In this document: piece by piece, positions 1 through 5,704 of the stretch
Numbering within the stretch: the first letter of the stretch is position 1
Layout of the letters: each line of letters opens with the position of its first letter
NCBI GenBank assembly: GCA_016187175.1
Contig: JACPKG010000021.1
Span: forward strand, 1 to 42,846
DNA: 42,846 bases
Direction of reading: 5' to 3'
Source: Candidatus Saccharimonadota bacterium
Lineage (GTDB): Bacteria; Patescibacteriota; Saccharimonadia; Saccharimonadales; UBA10212
Program-made: the position numbers and the translations under genes
Notes under the pieces: generated by a model
Told to the model about the DNA's origin: nothing
The model's input: the letters and a program-made list of their open reading frames with translations, nothing else
Databases searched by the model: none

Positions 1-508
1 GCATTTTATAAGCGCTTTCGCCGCGTACCATGAAAATAATTTCCTTAAAGCCGCCGCCTTCAGCCGGGCTTTCGTTTAGCAGCTCGATTTTATAGTTGTG
101 CGTCTCGCACCAACGTGCGTACATACGGTATAGCTCACCGGCGAACAAGCTGGCTTCGTCACCGCCGGCTGCTGCCCGGATTTCAATAATGGCATCACGT
201 TCATCGTTGGCATCTTTAGGCAGCAGGGCTTCAGCCAATTTTTCTTCAACTTCTCTCAGTTTTTCTTCTAATTTTTTAATTTCATCGCCGGCCAGCTGTG
301 CTAGCTCTTCGTCAGCAATCATCTTTTTGGCCTCTTCTAACTCGACTTTCAGAGTTTTTTTCTGGTCAAACAGGCCAATCAGTATTTCTAGTTGACTCTG
401 GCGACGAGCTAAGGCCGGGTAGTCTTTGGAACTAAAAATGCCAGGATCACGCAAGCGAGCCTGCAAGTCCTGGTATTCGCGTCTTAATTGCTGTTCTTTA
501 GTTTCCAT
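1..508 (-). CDS. prfA: Peptide chain release factor 1, N-terminal part (runs off the window)
   Basis: This is the N-terminal 169 codons of RF1, which ends translation at UAA and UAG. On the minus strand the reading begins METKEQQLRREYQDLQ and continues through a coiled-coil region to the class I release-factor core sequence PKDANDERDAIIEIRAAAGG, then DEASLFAGELYRMY. The GGQ and PxT motifs lie beyond the window edge. The start is the ATG at 508, preceded by GGAG with 6 nt spacing and by TATACT. It lies downstream of rpmE on the same strand with a hairpin terminator between them. Identification is firm; the only gap is the missing 3' part. Confidence 0.93.
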   Translation of the reverse strand, partial: METKEQQLRREYQDLQARLRDPGIFSSKDYPALARRQSQLEILIGLFDQKKTLKVELEEAKKMIADEELAQLAGDEIKKLEEKLREVEEKLAEALLPKDANDERDAIIEIRAAAGGDEASLFAGELYRMYARWCETHNYKIELLNESPAEGGGFKEIIFMVRGESAYKM

Positions 509-518
509 GGCTTACTCC

Positions 519-524
519 AGTATA
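519..524 (-). promoter_or_regulatory. -10 box of prfA
   Basis: On the minus strand TATACT is followed by GGAG and then the prfA ATG, ten bases after the box. No convincing -35 was found at 17 nt. The mRNA would have at most a few leader bases, although GGAG could still act as a Shine-Dalgarno sequence if transcription starts early. Confidence 0.4.
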
Positions 525-559
525 TAAAAAACGTCCAAAAACAGATATGTTCAGACGTT
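524..559 (-). terminator. Hairpin terminator after rpmE
   Basis: On the minus strand AACGTC and GACGTT pair, with an inner GAACA/TGTTT pairing, and the hairpin is followed by a run of T. It lies between the rpmE stop and prfA. The form fits a factor-independent terminator, and the T run merges into the prfA -10 region. Confidence 0.55.
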
Positions 560-575
560 CTTTAGCTAGTCTTAG

Positions 576-932
576 TTATTGTTCAGCGTCTTGTGGCTCT
601 TTAGTTACTGTGCCAATTTTCTGAGCTTCGGTTTTGACTTGTTTCTTGGTCTTTGGTGCTTTAGCGGCTTTGGCCGCTTTGGCTTTTTGGGCCGCTTCGG
701 CTCGGGCTTTAAACTTGTCTACCCGGCCCTCAATGTCAACAATACGCTCCTCGCCAGTGAAGTAGGGGTGGGAACTGGAGGAAATATGGACCTTGACCAA
801 AGGATATTCAATACCATCTAAGGTAATAGTTTCTTCGGTAGCGACGGTCGAGCGGGTCAAAATGGTTGCATTGTCGTTGGAGTCTTGAAAAACAACCGCG
901 CGATAATTTTTTGGATGAATATTATTTTTCAT
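576..932 (-). CDS. rpmE: 50S ribosomal protein bL31, type B (zinc-free) with a long basic tail
   Basis: bL31 sits on the large subunit and bridges it to the small one. The protein starts MKNNIHPKNYR and carries the family signatures VVFQDSND, TRSTVATEET and SSSSHPYFTG. The CxxC pair of the zinc-binding form is absent, so this is the type B form. After about residue 75 comes an Ala/Lys-rich tail (KAKAAKAAKAPKTKK) that is longer than in typical ~85-residue type B proteins. The family start is the ATG at 932. An in-frame ATG at 974 adds 14 residues and stands nine bases after a good -10 box, so a longer leaderless start is possible. Confidence 0.9.
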   Translation of the reverse strand: MKNNIHPKNYRAVVFQDSNDNATILTRSTVATEETITLDGIEYPLVKVHISSSSHPYFTGEERIVDIEGRVDKFKARAEAAQKAKAAKAAKAPKTKKQVKTEAQKIGTVTKEPQDAEQ

Positions 933-983
933 TATCCCTTGCTCTTGCCCCGCCCAGAAATTGTGCGGAGTCATAACTTGGTT

Positions 984-1012
984 AGTATAACGATTTTACC
1001 CTTGTGGGTCAA
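984..1012 (-). promoter_or_regulatory. Promoter of rpmE
   Basis: On the minus strand TTGACC and TATACT are separated by exactly 17 bases. This is one of the best sigma-70-type promoters in the window. It lies immediately after the stop of the upstream minus-strand ORF, so rpmE is probably transcribed on its own. The -10 ends nine bases before an in-frame ATG at 974. Confidence 0.65.
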
Positions 1013-1015
1013 TAC

Positions 1016-1321
1016 TCAAGCGGCTCTTTGAGAAGATATAGTCATCGAGGCCATTTTATCGATTACTGACTGACGCCACCTCAAATAAGTGTCCAGGCCT
1101 TCTTCAGTTATCATGCTGCCAATGAAAGTATTGGGGTTAAACTTAGTTCCGAAAAAAAGAGAACTCGGTTGTTGATAATAACGACGTTCAAAGTAATCTT
1201 GAACAGCTTCAGCCAACAGCTCGTCAATGCTGTATTTACCGGCAATTCGATGATCCAGGCCAGCTTTTGCAGCACAAGTGCTCAGCGCGTCTAGTAATCC
1301 GCCCCCGGTAATCTTTCGCAT
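1016..1321 (-). CDS. Hypothetical protein, 101 aa
   Basis: I do not recognise this family. The 101-residue product begins MRKITGGGLLDALS and has a mixed hydrophilic composition with aromatic stretches (YFERRYYQQPSSLFFG). It has no signal peptide, membrane segment or metal motif. The start codon at 1321 is supported by a minus-strand promoter, TTGATC-18 nt-TATTAT, whose -10 ends six bases before the ATG. That geometry recurs at other leaderless genes here. It is divergent from rpsB and upstream of rpmE. The promoter placement makes a real gene likely; function is unknown. Confidence 0.55.
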   Translation of the reverse strand: MRKITGGGLLDALSTCAAKAGLDHRIAGKYSIDELLAEAVQDYFERRYYQQPSSLFFGTKFNPNTFIGSMITEEGLDTYLRWRQSVIDKMASMTISSQRAA

Positions 1322-1327
1322 AAATCA

Positions 1328-1357
1328 ATAATACTTTAATATAAATTACTAGATCAA
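1328..1357 (-). promoter_or_regulatory. Promoter of the 101-aa hypothetical gene
   Basis: On the minus strand TTGATC is followed after 18 bases by TATTAT, and the ATG comes six bases later. Transcription starting about seven bases after the -10 would begin at the start codon, which predicts a leaderless mRNA. Confidence 0.45.
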
Positions 1358-1378
1358 TCAACTTTATAGTATATAATA

Positions 1379-1407
1379 TTGCAAAAGATGGTTAACAAAG
1401 GTACAAT
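1379..1407 (+). promoter_or_regulatory. Promoter of rpsB-tsf
   Basis: TTGCAA and TACAAT are 17 bases apart. Initiation near 1414 would give a leader of about 95 nt before the rpsB start at 1508, long enough to contain the paired structure at 1427-1484. A second TATAAT at 1372 has no fitting -35. Confidence 0.5.
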
Positions 1408-1426
1408 CAATGAGTCAAATTAAGCA

Positions 1427-1484
1427 GCGAGGTAAATAATCCTCCCAACCAGTTCCGTGCAGGATTGGCAGGGTAACGCCTCGC
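1427..1484 (+). promoter_or_regulatory. Structured 5' leader of rpsB (possible S2 autoregulatory site)
   Basis: GCGAGG at 1427-1432 pairs with CCTCGC at 1479-1484, and inside it AATCCT and CCAA pair with AGGATT and TTGG around a short loop. The structure lies between the promoter and the ribosome-binding site (AAGGA at 1493). Autoregulatory leaders are known for rpsB in several bacterial groups. That this is one is inferred from position and pairing only. Confidence 0.35.
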
Positions 1485-1507
1485 GGAGAGCTAAGGATTA
1501 TAACCAT

Positions 1508-2392
1508 ATGGCAGTAGCCAATGTAGATCCCGTTAGAAGTAAGTCGCCTAAGGCGACTGCCGGTTCGCAAAGTACGAACCGGACTTCTAACGGGATAGAT
1601 ATTAAAGAATTGTTAGAGGCCGGCGCGCATTTTGGTCACCAGACTAGCCGCTGGCATCCTAAAATGGCGCCTTATATACACAGTAAGCGCGACGGCAGCC
1701 ACATTATTGATCTAACCAAAACTGTCGAGGCGCTGCATCACGCCCTGGAGTTTCTGGTCAAAACCGCATCAGAGGGCAAGCAGATTCTACTGGTCAGCAC
1801 TAAACGCCAGGCCAAGGAAAAAGTTAAAGAACTGGCCGAAGCTACCGGCATGCCATACGTTACACAGCGCTGGCTAGGCGGCATGCTGACTAACTACAAC
1901 ACTATAAGTGGACGCATCAAGTACCTGGTTGATCTAGAAAATAAAATGATCAGCGGTGAGCTGGAGAATCGCTACTCTAAATTGGAGGTCCAACGTTTTG
2001 CCGAGCAGATAGAAGTCATGAACCACTTATACAGCGGCATTAAGGAAATGCCTGCCAAACCCGGCGCCGTTTTTGTGTTGGATATGCTTCACGATATTAT
2101 TGCTGTTAAGGAAGCTCGTAAACTGGGTATTCCAGTCGTTGGGCTGAGCGATACTAACGTCGACCCTTCACTAGCGGACTATCCTATTCCGTGTAATGAC
2201 GACGCCACCAAAACGATCAACTTGGTGCTTAGCTATGTTCAACAGGCTATCGAAGAAGGTAAGTCCAAAATCAAGCGGCCAGCGGCTGTAACCGTTAGAC
2301 CATCAGAAAAAACCCAGTCGACAGCCAAAAAGAGTACAATTAAGGAACAGGCTATAGAGCCGAAAGATGAAGTCGAACCAGTTAAAATATGA
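1508..2392 (+). CDS. rpsB: 30S ribosomal protein uS2 with an element-encoded N-terminal extension
   Basis: uS2 binds the back of the 30S head-body junction. From the GIDIKELLEAGAHFGHQT motif onward the protein matches the family (RWLGGMLTN, KLGIPVVGLSDTN, DDATKTINLV). The canonical protein would begin a few residues before IKELLEAG, but here about 30 residues precede it. Of these, DPVRSKSPKATAGSQSTN and the following RTSNG are encoded by a 70-bp palindromic insertion at 1527-1596. The ATG at 1508 is chosen because AAGGA lies ten bases upstream; a GTG at 1457 is in frame but would fall in the structured leader. The C-terminus is a charged tail. The stop overlaps the tsf start as ATGA. Confidence 0.93.
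   Translation: MAVANVDPVRSKSPKATAGSQSTNRTSNGIDIKELLEAGAHFGHQTSRWHPKMAPYIHSKRDGSHIIDLTKTVEALHHALEFLVKTASEGKQILLVSTKRQAKEKVKELAEATGMPYVTQRWLGGMLTNYNTISGRIKYLVDLENKMISGELENRYSKLEVQRFAEQIEVMNHLYSGIKEMPAKPGAVFVLDMLHDIIAVKEARKLGIPVVGLSDTNVDPSLADYPIPCNDDATKTINLVLSYVQQAIEEGKSKIKRPAAVTVRPSEKTQSTAKKSTIKEQAIEPKDEVEPVKI
1527..1596. repeat. Palindromic three-way-junction element inside rpsB
   Basis: The outer arms ATCCCGTTAGAAGT (1527-1540) and ACTTCTAACGGGAT (1583-1596) are perfect reverse complements. Between them are two more perfect hairpins: AGTCGCC-TAA-GGCGACT at 1542-1558, and CCGGTTCG with CGAACCGG at 1560-1582 around a 7-nt loop. Only single bases (1541 and 1559) separate the helices, so the fold is a compact three-way junction. 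The element is read in frame as part of uS2. The outer word CCCGTTAGA recurs in inverted arms upstream of frr. It resembles in principle the coding-region palindromic elements of Rickettsia. Confidence 0.85.
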
Positions 2393-2853
2393 CAAAAATT
2401 TCCATTGAGGCGATCCGACGGCTAAGGGAGATAACAGGTGTTGGTCTAACCGATGCCAAGCAAGCCTTGGTGGCAACCGATGGCGATTTTAATGAGGCGC
2501 TTAAGGCTATGCGTAAGCAAGGAATGACTAAAGCCGACAAAAGGAGCGAGCGCAAAGCAAGATCAGGGCTTATCGGCGGCTACGTGCACGATGGCCGCAT
2601 CGGCGTATTAGTTGAAGTTAATTGCGAGACCGATTTTGTTGCCAAAACCGATGAATTTAAAGAACTGGTTAAGGATTTATGTCTGCATATTGCGGCTAGT
2701 GAACCACAAAATGTTGAAGAGTTACTACAGCAACCTTTTGTAAAGAACCCAGACCAAACAGCTGGAGACTACATAAAAGAACACGTTGCTAAACTAGGAG
2801 AAAATATTGTCGTTAAGCGCTTTAGCCGTCTCGAGCTAGGAGAAACCGCCTAA
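2389..2853 (+). CDS. tsf: Elongation factor Ts, short form
   Basis: EF-Ts exchanges GDP for GTP on EF-Tu. The UBA-like N-domain is clear: ISIEAIRRLREITGVGLTDA, then KQALVATDGDFNEALKAMR. It is followed by the core signature VEVNCETDFVAKTDEFKEL. At 154 residues the protein is about half the E. coli length; it keeps one core subdomain and lacks the second repeat and coiled coil, as in other small EF-Ts proteins. The start overlaps the rpsB stop (ATGA), so the two are translationally coupled. The usual next gene, pyrH, is absent; an element-bearing spacer and frr follow. Confidence 0.92.
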   Translation: MTKISIEAIRRLREITGVGLTDAKQALVATDGDFNEALKAMRKQGMTKADKRSERKARSGLIGGYVHDGRIGVLVEVNCETDFVAKTDEFKELVKDLCLHIAASEPQNVEELLQQPFVKNPDQTAGDYIKEHVAKLGENIVVKRFSRLELGETA

Positions 2854-2902
2854 TCCTTAAAACTGCTTGATTTGTTAAGTAATTTTAGTTACTTGAGTCT
2901 GG

Positions 2903-2908
2903 TAAAAT
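2903..2908 (+). promoter_or_regulatory. -10 box before the frr leader ORF
   Basis: TAAAAT ends six bases before the ATG at 2915. Transcription would start near that ATG, which puts the 36-codon upstream ORF at the very 5' end of the frr message. No clear -35 was found. Confidence 0.35.
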
Positions 2909-2914
2909 TATGTT

Positions 2915-3022
2915 ATGAATCCCGTTAGACCTCAACCTGCAACTTTCACGCTCGATTTGTGTGGGAGCCGCTTTAATTTGCCAACGGTAAACGTTTTTTA
3001 TAAGTCAAGGGTGAGGTTCTAA
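2915..3022 (+). CDS. Possible 35-aa upstream ORF within the frr palindromic element
   Basis: The frame reads MNPVRPQPATFTLDLCGSRF and on to a TAA at 3020-3022, four bases before the frr start. The first codons lie in the left arm of the inverted repeat and the stop lies in the right arm. The product has no recognisable domain. Ribosomes translating it would open the hairpin that covers the frr ribosome-binding site, so a leader-peptide role is plausible but inferred. It may equally be an accidental frame in a repeat. Confidence 0.3.
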   Translation: MNPVRPQPATFTLDLCGSRFNLPTVNVFYKSRVRF

Positions 3023-3026
3023 CGGG
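2921..3026. repeat. Inverted-repeat element abutting the frr start codon
   Basis: The left arm CCCGTTAGACCTCA (2921-2934) pairs with TGAGGTTCTAACGGG (3012-3026), with one bulged base. The first nine bases, CCCGTTAGA, are the same word as in the rpsB element. The interior is unlike that of rpsB. The right arm ends at the base before the frr ATG and contains the only Shine-Dalgarno-like bases (TGAGG). Confidence 0.7.
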
Positions 3027-3590
3027 ATGAACCCTAGTCAGATAGTTGAGGAAACCAAAAGAAAAATTGATGCTGCAACCGTTCACTTACAAGACGAGCT
3101 GAAAAAGCTGCGGACGGGCCGGGCGCATCCCAACATGTTGGACTTCGTGACAGTCGAAGCTTATGGGCAAGCAATGCCGCTTAAGGCAGTCGCGGGCATA
3201 ACAGTCCCTGAGGCCCAGCTGCTTCAGGTTGCGCCTTTTGACCCAGGCAATTTACATGCCATAGCTGAAGCTATACGCAACGATCAATCACTGGGGCTAA
3301 CACCGACCGATGATGGCCGAGTGGTACGTATAGCATTGCCGCCGATGACGCAAGAAAACCGGCTAGCCATGGTTAGGATTGTCGGCCAGAAAGTGGAAGA
3401 TTGCTTCGTGGCTGTACGCCAGGCCCGCCACGACGCCCTCCATAAAGCTGAACAAGCCGAAAAAGACAAGCAGATGGGCAGGGACGAACTGGAGCGTTTC
3501 AAAAAACAGGTTGATGAACTGGTCCTCAGACAAAAGGCCGAAGTCGAGAATCTTGCCAAAGCCAAAGAGCAAGAAATCCTGACAGTCTAA
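3027..3590 (+). CDS. frr: Ribosome recycling factor
   Basis: RRF splits the post-termination ribosome together with EF-G. The 187-residue protein has normal family length. The tRNA-mimic helices are visible: KLRTGRAHPNMLDFVTVEAY in the first part, IRNDQSLGLTPTDDGRVVRI in the hinge and domain II region, and the coiled-coil C-terminus. The start is the ATG at 3027, immediately after the inverted repeat arm TGAGGTTCTAACGGG. Expression is therefore likely affected by whether that hairpin is open. Identification is firm. Confidence 0.96.
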   Translation: MNPSQIVEETKRKIDAATVHLQDELKKLRTGRAHPNMLDFVTVEAYGQAMPLKAVAGITVPEAQLLQVAPFDPGNLHAIAEAIRNDQSLGLTPTDDGRVVRIALPPMTQENRLAMVRIVGQKVEDCFVAVRQARHDALHKAEQAEKDKQMGRDELERFKKQVDELVLRQKAEVENLAKAKEQEILTV

Positions 3591-3594
3591 AACT

Positions 3595-3654
3595 AGGTTA
3601 CAGTGAACAGGCTACAAGTTACAGCAGCGATCTGTAACTGACAGTTTGTAACCT
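3595..3654. repeat. Nested inverted repeats in the frr-rseP spacer
   Basis: AGGTTACA at 3595-3602 pairs with TGTAACCT at 3647-3654, and within it GTTACAG at 3618-3624 pairs with CTGTAAC at 3632-3638. The same short word is used in several copies and both orientations. It can form a long hairpin after frr, perhaps a transcript end, but no T run follows. Confidence 0.45.
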
Positions 3655-3676
3655 CTGACCTAAAAACAGCTATACT
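3646..3676 (+). promoter_or_regulatory. Promoter of rseP
   Basis: TTGTAA and TATACT are separated by 19 bases. The -10 ends six bases before the rseP ATG and there is no Shine-Dalgarno sequence, so a leaderless mRNA is predicted. Confidence 0.4.
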
Positions 3677-3682
3677 ATTCTT

Positions 3683-4852
3683 ATGCAGATTCTTCTGGCT
3701 GTTTTAGGTTTTGTACTTTTTGTTGGTTTGATTTTAATCCATGAGTGGGGGCATTATATCGCCGCCCGTCGCAATAGTGTTGGGGTCGAAGAATTCGGCC
3801 TTGGTCTGCCGCCACGAGCCTGGGGCAAAAAGCTGAAATCTGGCATGATCTTAAGTCTCAATTGGCTGCCGCTGGGCGGTTTTGTAAAACTCAAAGGCGA
3901 GCATGATAGCGACACCCGCCCGGGCAGCCTGGGCGCGGCCAGTCTGTCTGCTAAAAGCCAAATTATGCTAGCTGGCGTAGCCCTGAACTTGCTGGCCGGT
4001 CTGCTGCTCTTAACTCTTGTAGCCTTGATTGGCATGCCCAAACTGATTGATAACCAGTTTCAAATCACTAGCGATGCCAAAATAATCCATCAAAAATTAG
4101 TTGTGGGTAGCGTCAGCCCAGATTCTCCAGCGCAGAAAGCCGGCCTGGCTAGCCGTGACATCATCGAAAAGATCTCCAAGGGAGAGCAGGTCTATATCAT
4201 TAATAGCCCGCAGGATTTACAAACCACTACAACTAGCCTTGCCGGTCAGAGTGTGCAAATTGCAGTTAAGAGGGGCGGCAAGAGTCAAATCAAAACAACA
4301 ACACTCCTAACTAAAGAAGAGGTTGAAGCCAGCCAGAAGGCCGGTGACCGCAAAGCCTACCTGGGTGTCAGTTATGACGCTGTAGAAATTTATCGCTCTA
4401 GTTGGAGCGCGCCGCTTGTGGCTCTTGGCTTCACTAAGCAACTGTTTGTTTTAACTATGGAAGGTTTAGGCAAGACAATCGCCGGACTCAGTTCATATAT
4501 CGCCGGACTAGTCAGTGGTAACCAGGAGGCCACAGACAAAAGCTACGTTAAGGCTACCAGTGATGTGGGTGGGCCGGTGGCCATCGCTATGATCCTTTGG
4601 AGTGGCGGCAGCTTTGGGCTAAACTTCTTACTATTTATTGTGGCTATTATATCGCTAACTTTGGCACTAATTAATTTTATGCCGCTGCCAGCGCTTGATG
4701 GCGGTCGCTTAACCATGACACTGGTTAGCAGAGGTATCTTTCGCCGGCCATTGGACAGAAAAACTGAAGAACGGCTAGTCGGATTCAGTATGGCGTTGTT
4801 GCTTGTGCTTTTTGCGCTAATAACCATAGTCGATGTCAAACGCTTCTTCTAA
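3683..4852 (+). CDS. rseP: Site-2 protease, M50B family (RseP-like)
   Basis: This intramembrane zinc protease cleaves membrane-bound substrates such as anti-sigma factors or signal-peptide remnants. The HExxH motif is HEWGH at residues 20-24 in the first membrane helix. GFVKLKGEHD follows, then a PDZ domain around residues 140-210 (SPDSPAQKAGLASRDIIEKI). The third motif, NFMPLPALDGGRL, has the zinc-binding Asp at about 339. The protein is 389 residues with a single PDZ domain and about four membrane segments. The stop overlaps the next gene by 20 bases, and that neighbour is also an intramembrane protease. The substrate is unknown. Confidence 0.9.
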   Translation: MQILLAVLGFVLFVGLILIHEWGHYIAARRNSVGVEEFGLGLPPRAWGKKLKSGMILSLNWLPLGGFVKLKGEHDSDTRPGSLGAASLSAKSQIMLAGVALNLLAGLLLLTLVALIGMPKLIDNQFQITSDAKIIHQKLVVGSVSPDSPAQKAGLASRDIIEKISKGEQVYIINSPQDLQTTTTSLAGQSVQIAVKRGGKSQIKTTTLLTKEEVEASQKAGDRKAYLGVSYDAVEIYRSSWSAPLVALGFTKQLFVLTMEGLGKTIAGLSSYIAGLVSGNQEATDKSYVKATSDVGGPVAIAMILWSGGSFGLNFLLFIVAIISLTLALINFMPLPALDGGRLTMTLVSRGIFRRPLDRKTEERLVGFSMALLLVLFALITIVDVKRFF

Positions 4853-5669
4853 GCAAAATCCTCAAAACCGTAGAAGCTACTTTTTTCGACGATCGTCGAA
4901 AAAAGTAGGAGAATATAGCAGCATTCCGAAACAAGAAGTGGATAGTAATATCCAAAAAGGTTTTGGAGGACCAGCGAGGATTATTCTGGCAGCTTTTGGT
5001 ATTTTTATCCTCAGCCAGGTCGGCGCAATTCTTGTAGTCGAACTAGCCGTAAATTTCATTCCCTTGAGCTTTCAAACAGCTATTGATCAATCAGCTGCCC
5101 TGCAATTTGTATACATATTACTGGCAGAAGCATTGGTTATAGGAGGTGTGTTTTGGCTTTTGAGACGCCGGGGAATCAGGCAGAGCGCTATTGGACTGGG
5201 GCGACGGCCGCTCTGGCGCGATTTAGGATGGGCAGCTGTAGGCTATGCGATATTCTTCGTTGCCTTAGTTATATCAACGATTATATTGACGCTTTTAATA
5301 CCCGGCTTTGATACTGAACAACCGCAAGATGTAGGCTTCAATTTCTTGTCAACAAGCACGGATCAAATTATAGCGTTTGTGGCCTTAGTGATCTTACCGC
5401 CATTAGGCGAAGAGACTTTGATGAGAGGTTATCTTTACTCAGCGCTCAGGTCACGCTGGCGTTTTTTACCGGCCATGGTGGTTACCAGTCTGCTATTTGG
5501 CGTAGCCCACCTGACCACAGGTACCGAAGGCGCCCTGTGGGCTGCCGGTATGGCTACCTTTATTTTATCTCTTGTTTTAGTCTACGTGCGCGAGATTACC
5601 GGTGCGCTCTATGCACCAATGATGATTCATGCTTTTAATAACTTGGTTGCTTTCTTCTTCAGCACCTAG
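4833..5669 (+). CDS. CPBP-family intramembrane metalloprotease
   Basis: This belongs to the CPBP (Rce1/Abi) family of membrane glutamic/metalloproteases. The three family motifs are present: GEETLMRGYLY (EExxxR) near residue 190, FGVAHL, and HAFNN near the C-terminus. There are about seven or eight hydrophobic segments. The first 45 residues are a polar, basic, poorly ordered extension. Residues 15-26 (SYFFRRSSKKVG) are encoded by a perfect 32-bp palindrome. The gene overlaps rseP by 20 bases, which suggests co-expression. CPBP proteins can process prenylated proteins or peptides; the substrate here cannot be told. Confidence 0.88.
   Translation: MSNASSKQNPQNRRSYFFRRSSKKVGEYSSIPKQEVDSNIQKGFGGPARIILAAFGIFILSQVGAILVVELAVNFIPLSFQTAIDQSAALQFVYILLAEALVIGGVFWLLRRRGIRQSAIGLGRRPLWRDLGWAAVGYAIFFVALVISTIILTLLIPGFDTEQPQDVGFNFLSTSTDQIIAFVALVILPPLGEETLMRGYLYSALRSRWRFLPAMVVTSLLFGVAHLTTGTEGALWAAGMATFILSLVLVYVREITGALYAPMMIHAFNNLVAFFFST
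4877..4908. repeat. Perfect 32-bp palindrome inside the CPBP gene
   Basis: CTACTTTTTTCGACGA is followed directly by its exact reverse complement, with CGATCG at the centre. It lies in frame in the disordered N-terminal region of the CPBP protease. A relative with the same length, ends and centre occurs at 38805-38836. Confidence 0.75.
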
Positions 5670-5704
5670 CTCCTTGTTCGGCCCTCATGTAGAATAAGGG
5701 TCAG

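Noticed and set aside
1457-1507. Longer rpsB frame starting at a GTG
   Set aside because: It would place the start inside the paired leader and lacks a ribosome-binding site; the ATG at 1508 has AAGGA ten bases upstream.
1560-1582. tRNA-like T arm in the rpsB element
   Set aside because: GGTTCG is followed by a 7-nt loop, but there is no acceptor, D or anticodon arm; the surrounding helices form another shape.
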